Positions 61,399 to 64,000 of a stretch of DNA of 64,000 bases are shown in pieces (positions within the stretch are counted from its first letter, which is position 1; every line of letters starts with the position of its first letter). This stretch comes from Pseudomonadota bacterium (GTDB lineage Bacteria > Myxococcota > Myxococcia > Myxococcales > Myxococcaceae). Position numbers and translations under genes: made by a program. The notes beneath the pieces are model-generated. The model ran no database searches, was not told the DNA's origin, and was given only the letters and a program-made list of their open reading frames with translations. Location: the NCBI GenBank assembly GCA_023426545.1, contig JAFAAN010000120.1, positions 54,743-118,742 on the forward strand. Reading direction: 5' to 3'.

Positions 61399-62516
61399 AC
61401 CGTCAGCCCCCGTGCTTCGAGCTCCGCGCGCGCCTCGGCCACGCGGTCCATCGCCACCTGGTCTTCGAGCCACGACGCCAGCTCCGCGAGCCCGTCATGG
61501 AAGGAGACCTGGGGTGCGTACCCCAGCACCTCGCGCGCCAGGGAGATGTCCGAGAAGCAGTGGCGGATGTCGCCCATGCGATAGCGACCCGTCACCGCGG
61601 GGCGGAGGTCGGGCCGCCCCATCACCTCGGCGAGCGCCAGCGCCACGTCCCGGACAGTGATGGACTGGCCGCTGCCCACGTTGATGACCCGATAGGCCGC
61701 GTCCTCCACCTCCAGCGCCAGCACACAGGCCCGCGCCACGTCACGCACGTTGACGAAGTCCCGCTGCTGCAATCCATCCTCGAAGACGGGCGGCGGGCTC
61801 CCGTTGAGGAGCCGTGCGCCGAAGATGGCGAGCACGCCGGTATAGGGATTGGAGAGCGCCTGCCGTGGGCCGTAGACGTTGAAGAAGCGCAGCGCCACGG
61901 TGGGGATTCCATACGCGCGGCCCAGGATGAGACACAGCCGCTCCTGGTCGAACTTGGACAACGCGTACACCGAGGAGAGGTCAGGCGGCTTGGACTCCGG
62001 CGTCGGCGCCGGCTCCAGCACCTCTCCCCGAGGCCCCTCCAGCTCCCACCTGCCCGCCGCGAGCTGCTCCAGCGGCCGGTGCCCACTGGCGATGGCGCGC
62101 CCATCGGGAGCACGCAAGAGGCCCTCGCCATAGACGCTCATGCTGGACGCCACCACCAGCCGCTCGACGGGGTGGTCGATGAGCGCCTCCAGCAATACGG
62201 AGGTGCCCAGGTTGTTCACCGAGGTGTAGTGGGCCACCTCGTACATGCTCTGGCCCACGCCCACCGCGGCAGCGAAGTGGTACACGGCGTCGACACCCTT
62301 GATGGCCCGGCGGACCGCGTCCCGGTCCCGGACGTCTCCCACCACGAGCTCGACCTGGGGCGCCAGGTACGCCGGGCGCTGCCGGGCGTCGCCGTGGACC
62401 TGGGGCACCAGCGAATCCAACGCCCTGACGCGATGTCCGCGCGCCAGCAGCGCATCCGCCAGATGCGAACCGATGAAGCCCGCGCCCCCCGTAATCAAAA
62501 CCTGTCTCCGCTTCAT
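61395..62516 (-). CDS. NAD-dependent epimerase (dTDP-rhamnose 4-epimerase-like)
   Basis: 373 residues; GGGGGG site before ATG 62516. NAD motif VLITGGAGFIGSHLADALLA, active site SSVYALSKFDQERL, and VASSMSVYGEGLL and FFNVYGPRQALSNPYTGVLA. The VYGEG and GVGQSMYEVAHYTSVNN segments recall dTDP-L-rhamnose 4-epimerases. It is the first gene of the polysaccharide operon and would supply an activated sugar to the transferases downstream. Confidence 0.86.
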   Translation of the reverse strand: MKRRQVLITGGAGFIGSHLADALLARGHRVRALDSLVPQVHGDARQRPAYLAPQVELVVGDVRDRDAVRRAIKGVDAVYHFAAAVGVGQSMYEVAHYTSVNNLGTSVLLEALIDHPVERLVVASSMSVYGEGLLRAPDGRAIASGHRPLEQLAAGRWELEGPRGEVLEPAPTPESKPPDLSSVYALSKFDQERLCLILGRAYGIPTVALRFFNVYGPRQALSNPYTGVLAIFGARLLNGSPPPVFEDGLQQRDFVNVRDVARACVLALEVEDAAYRVINVGSGQSITVRDVALALAEVMGRPDLRPAVTGRYRMGDIRHCFSDISLAREVLGYAPQVSFHDGLAELASWLEDQVAMDRVAEARAELEARGLTV

Positions 62517-62612
62517 GTGCCCCCCGGCCCACGCAGGCGTTGGATGCTCGTCACGGGGATGCGCTCGCCCCATCGGGAAGCGCCACCTCCATGCATGTTG
62601 AAGGTAGGCACC

Positions 62613-62626
62613 GCACCTGTTGGTGC
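62613..62626. promoter_or_regulatory. Palindrome in the polysaccharide operon promoter region
   Basis: GCACC (62613-62617), TGTT, GGTGC (62622-62626) form a perfect palindrome about 100 bp upstream of the first gene start and about 125 bp from the ABC gene's stop. It may be an operator or part of the ABC gene's terminator. Confidence 0.35.
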
Positions 62627-62749
62627 TAGCCATCTGCTACCGACGTTCATCCCGGTCAGGCGCCCGCACGCCCCCCGGCATCATCAGGGCCGGCGCCCGG
62701 GGGAGCGCCCCTCCTACGGCCGCTCATGAGCCGCCAGGGTGGCGGGCCC

Positions 62750-64000
62750 TCACGCGGCCACGGGCGCCGACGAAGGCGGCACCGGCGATGCGGGCAACTC
62801 CGGGAGCAGCCCCCGCGTCTGCTTTCGCACGAGCGACGCGTAGTAGCCGTCCCGGCGCACGAGCTCCGTATGCGTGCCCTCTTCGATGATGCGGCCGTCC
62901 TTCAGTACCAGGATGCGGTCGGCGTTCACCACCGTGGAGAGCCGGTGCGCGATGGCAAAGGTGGTGCGGCCCTTCATCAGCTCGCCCAGCGCTTCCTGCA
63001 CCAGCGCCTCGCTCTCCGCGTCGAGCGCACTGGTGGGCTCGTCCAGGATGAGGATGGGCGGGTCCTTCAGCAGCGAGCGGGCAATGGCGACGCGCTGCCG
63101 CTCTCCGGCGGACAACCGGCTGCCGCGCTCCCCCACCAGCGTGTCGTAGCCCTGAGGAAGGCTGCGGATGAAGTCGTGCGCGTGCGCCGCGCGGGCCGCG
63201 GCTTCGACCTCCGCGTCCGTGGCGTGGGGGCGTCCATAGGCGATGTTCGCGCGGACACTCTCGTTGAAGAGCAGCGCGTCCTGGAGCACCACGCCGATGT
63301 GGCGCCGCAGCGAGAGCTGCTTGAGCGTCCGGATGTCCTTCCCGTCGACGCGCACGACGCCCCGGTCGGGGTCGTAGAAGCGGCAGAGCAGGCTCATGAG
63401 CGTCGTCTTCCCCGCGCCGCTGGGCCCCACCAGCGCCACCGTCTCTCCCTGACGGACGTCCAGGGTGATGCCGTTGATGAGCGGCCGGTCGGGCCCCGAA
63501 GGGTAGGCGAAGTGGACGTCCTCGAACGTCACGTCGCCGCGCATGTCCGGCACCTCATGGGCATCCGGGGCATCCCCCAGCGAGTCCTGCGCATCGAGGA
63601 TGGAGAACACCTGCCGGATGGCCACCGACGCCGTCTTCAGCGTCTTGTACACACCGCTGAGTCCCTGCACCGGACCGAAGAGGCCGCCGATATAGCCCAG
63701 GAAGGCCACCAGCGTGCCGACGGTGAGCTGGCCCTTCATCACCAGCAGCCCCCCCATGCAGATGGAGGCCACCCGCGCGACGAGCACGGTGGTGTTCTGG
63801 CCGGCCGTCACCGCCGAGTCGAAGGCCACGCCTCGCGTGACGATGGCGTTGGCGTCCTGCACCCCGTGCAGGAAGCGCTGCTTCTCCCGCTCCTCCATCG
63901 CGAAGCTCTTCACGGTGATGATGCCGGAGAGCACCTCGTTGAAGCGGGCGTAGATTTGCGTCCACCGCTCCATCAACGACTCCTCGCGCCGCGCCTGGAC
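62750..64000 (-). CDS. ABC exporter, TM-ATPase fusion (5' end outside the window)
   Basis: 416 residues are visible; the frame is open at the window edge, so the N-terminal membrane helices are missing. The visible transmembrane part includes VLVARVASICMGGLLVMKGQ and TVGTLVAFLGYIGGLFGPVQ. The ATPase has Walker A GPSGAGKTTLMS, signature LSAGERQRVAIARS and Walker B ILILDEPTSALD, with H-loop IAHRLSTVV. MsbA-like; it exports lipids, drugs or glycoconjugates. It precedes the polysaccharide operon on the same strand, with a 233-bp gap, but the cargo cannot be inferred. Confidence 0.92.
   Translation of the reverse strand, partial: VQARREESLMERWTQIYARFNEVLSGIITVKSFAMEEREKQRFLHGVQDANAIVTRGVAFDSAVTAGQNTTVLVARVASICMGGLLVMKGQLTVGTLVAFLGYIGGLFGPVQGLSGVYKTLKTASVAIRQVFSILDAQDSLGDAPDAHEVPDMRGDVTFEDVHFAYPSGPDRPLINGITLDVRQGETVALVGPSGAGKTTLMSLLCRFYDPDRGVVRVDGKDIRTLKQLSLRRHIGVVLQDALLFNESVRANIAYGRPHATDAEVEAAARAAHAHDFIRSLPQGYDTLVGERGSRLSAGERQRVAIARSLLKDPPILILDEPTSALDAESEALVQEALGELMKGRTTFAIAHRLSTVVNADRILVLKDGRIIEEGTHTELVRRDGYYASLVRKQTRGLLPELPASPVPPSSAPVAA

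Noticed and set aside
1..64000. CRISPR arrays, tRNA, rRNA, insertion sequences or phage genes
   Set aside because: No regularly spaced direct repeats, no CCA-ending cloverleaf pattern, no transposase or integrase frames were seen on reading the window.

Overview
The window is high-GC bacterial DNA with few spacer regions, many lipoproteins and extracytoplasmic proteins, and large enzyme genes. This fits a myxobacterium of the Myxococcus/Corallococcus/Pyxidicoccus type (Myxococcota). That assignment is an inference from gene content and codon bias; no rRNA gene is present. I saw no tRNA, rRNA, CRISPR array, insertion sequence or prophage.

Region 1 (1-15034) is mostly metabolism and regulation. 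It opens with the 3' end of a [2Fe-2S] molybdo-hydroxylase small subunit, then a discoidin-like lipoprotein. A TrmB-type regulator with a palindromic operator is translationally coupled to a retropepsin/PDZ protein. Next come a TPP-dependent oxidase, a fused FAD/iron-sulfur D-lactate/glycolate-type dehydrogenase, a GH15 glucan hydrolase with a small membrane protein, an enolase-superfamily enzyme, a YjhX-family toxin-like protein with a clear promoter, and a PAS histidine kinase.

Region 2 (15035-25382) is surface biology: a lipoprotein, a 1125-residue coiled-coil/glycine-rich protein of unknown role, an HbpS/GlcG-like protein, an FN3/FG-GAP lipoprotein and a beta-helix lipoprotein, separated by long non-coding gaps.

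Region 3 (25848-36074, all minus strand) is the highlight: a seven-gene class II lanthipeptide cluster. In transcription order it holds a short HlyD-like adaptor, a C39-peptidase ABC exporter (LanT), a 73-residue mersacidin/lichenicidin-type precursor with a GG leader, an unrecognised 375-residue protein, a LanM synthetase, a GT-B glycosyltransferase and an FAD-dependent oxidoreductase. The last three genes are packed within a few bases of each other. The layout predicts a thioether-ringed peptide that may also be glycosylated and oxidised. Hairpins flank the precursor gene.

Region 4 (36352-52373) holds a GlxA/AraC regulator divergent from a dienelactone hydrolase, an ECF sigma/anti-sigma pair followed by a CPBP membrane protease, a MazF/PemK-like protein, a WD40 protein, a DUF1801 protein, an HhH-motif lipoprotein, a trypsin-like protease, a DinB-like protein, a macrodomain protein and two secreted proteins. 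Convergent pairs are separated by strong bidirectional hairpins.

Region 5 (52374-62516, minus strand) is a tightly overlapped eight-gene polysaccharide or glycoconjugate operon: two nucleotide-sugar epimerases, one GT4, three tandem CgeB-like glycosyltransferases, UDP-glucose 6-dehydrogenase and an integral-membrane GT39-like transferase. The window ends inside an ABC exporter gene.
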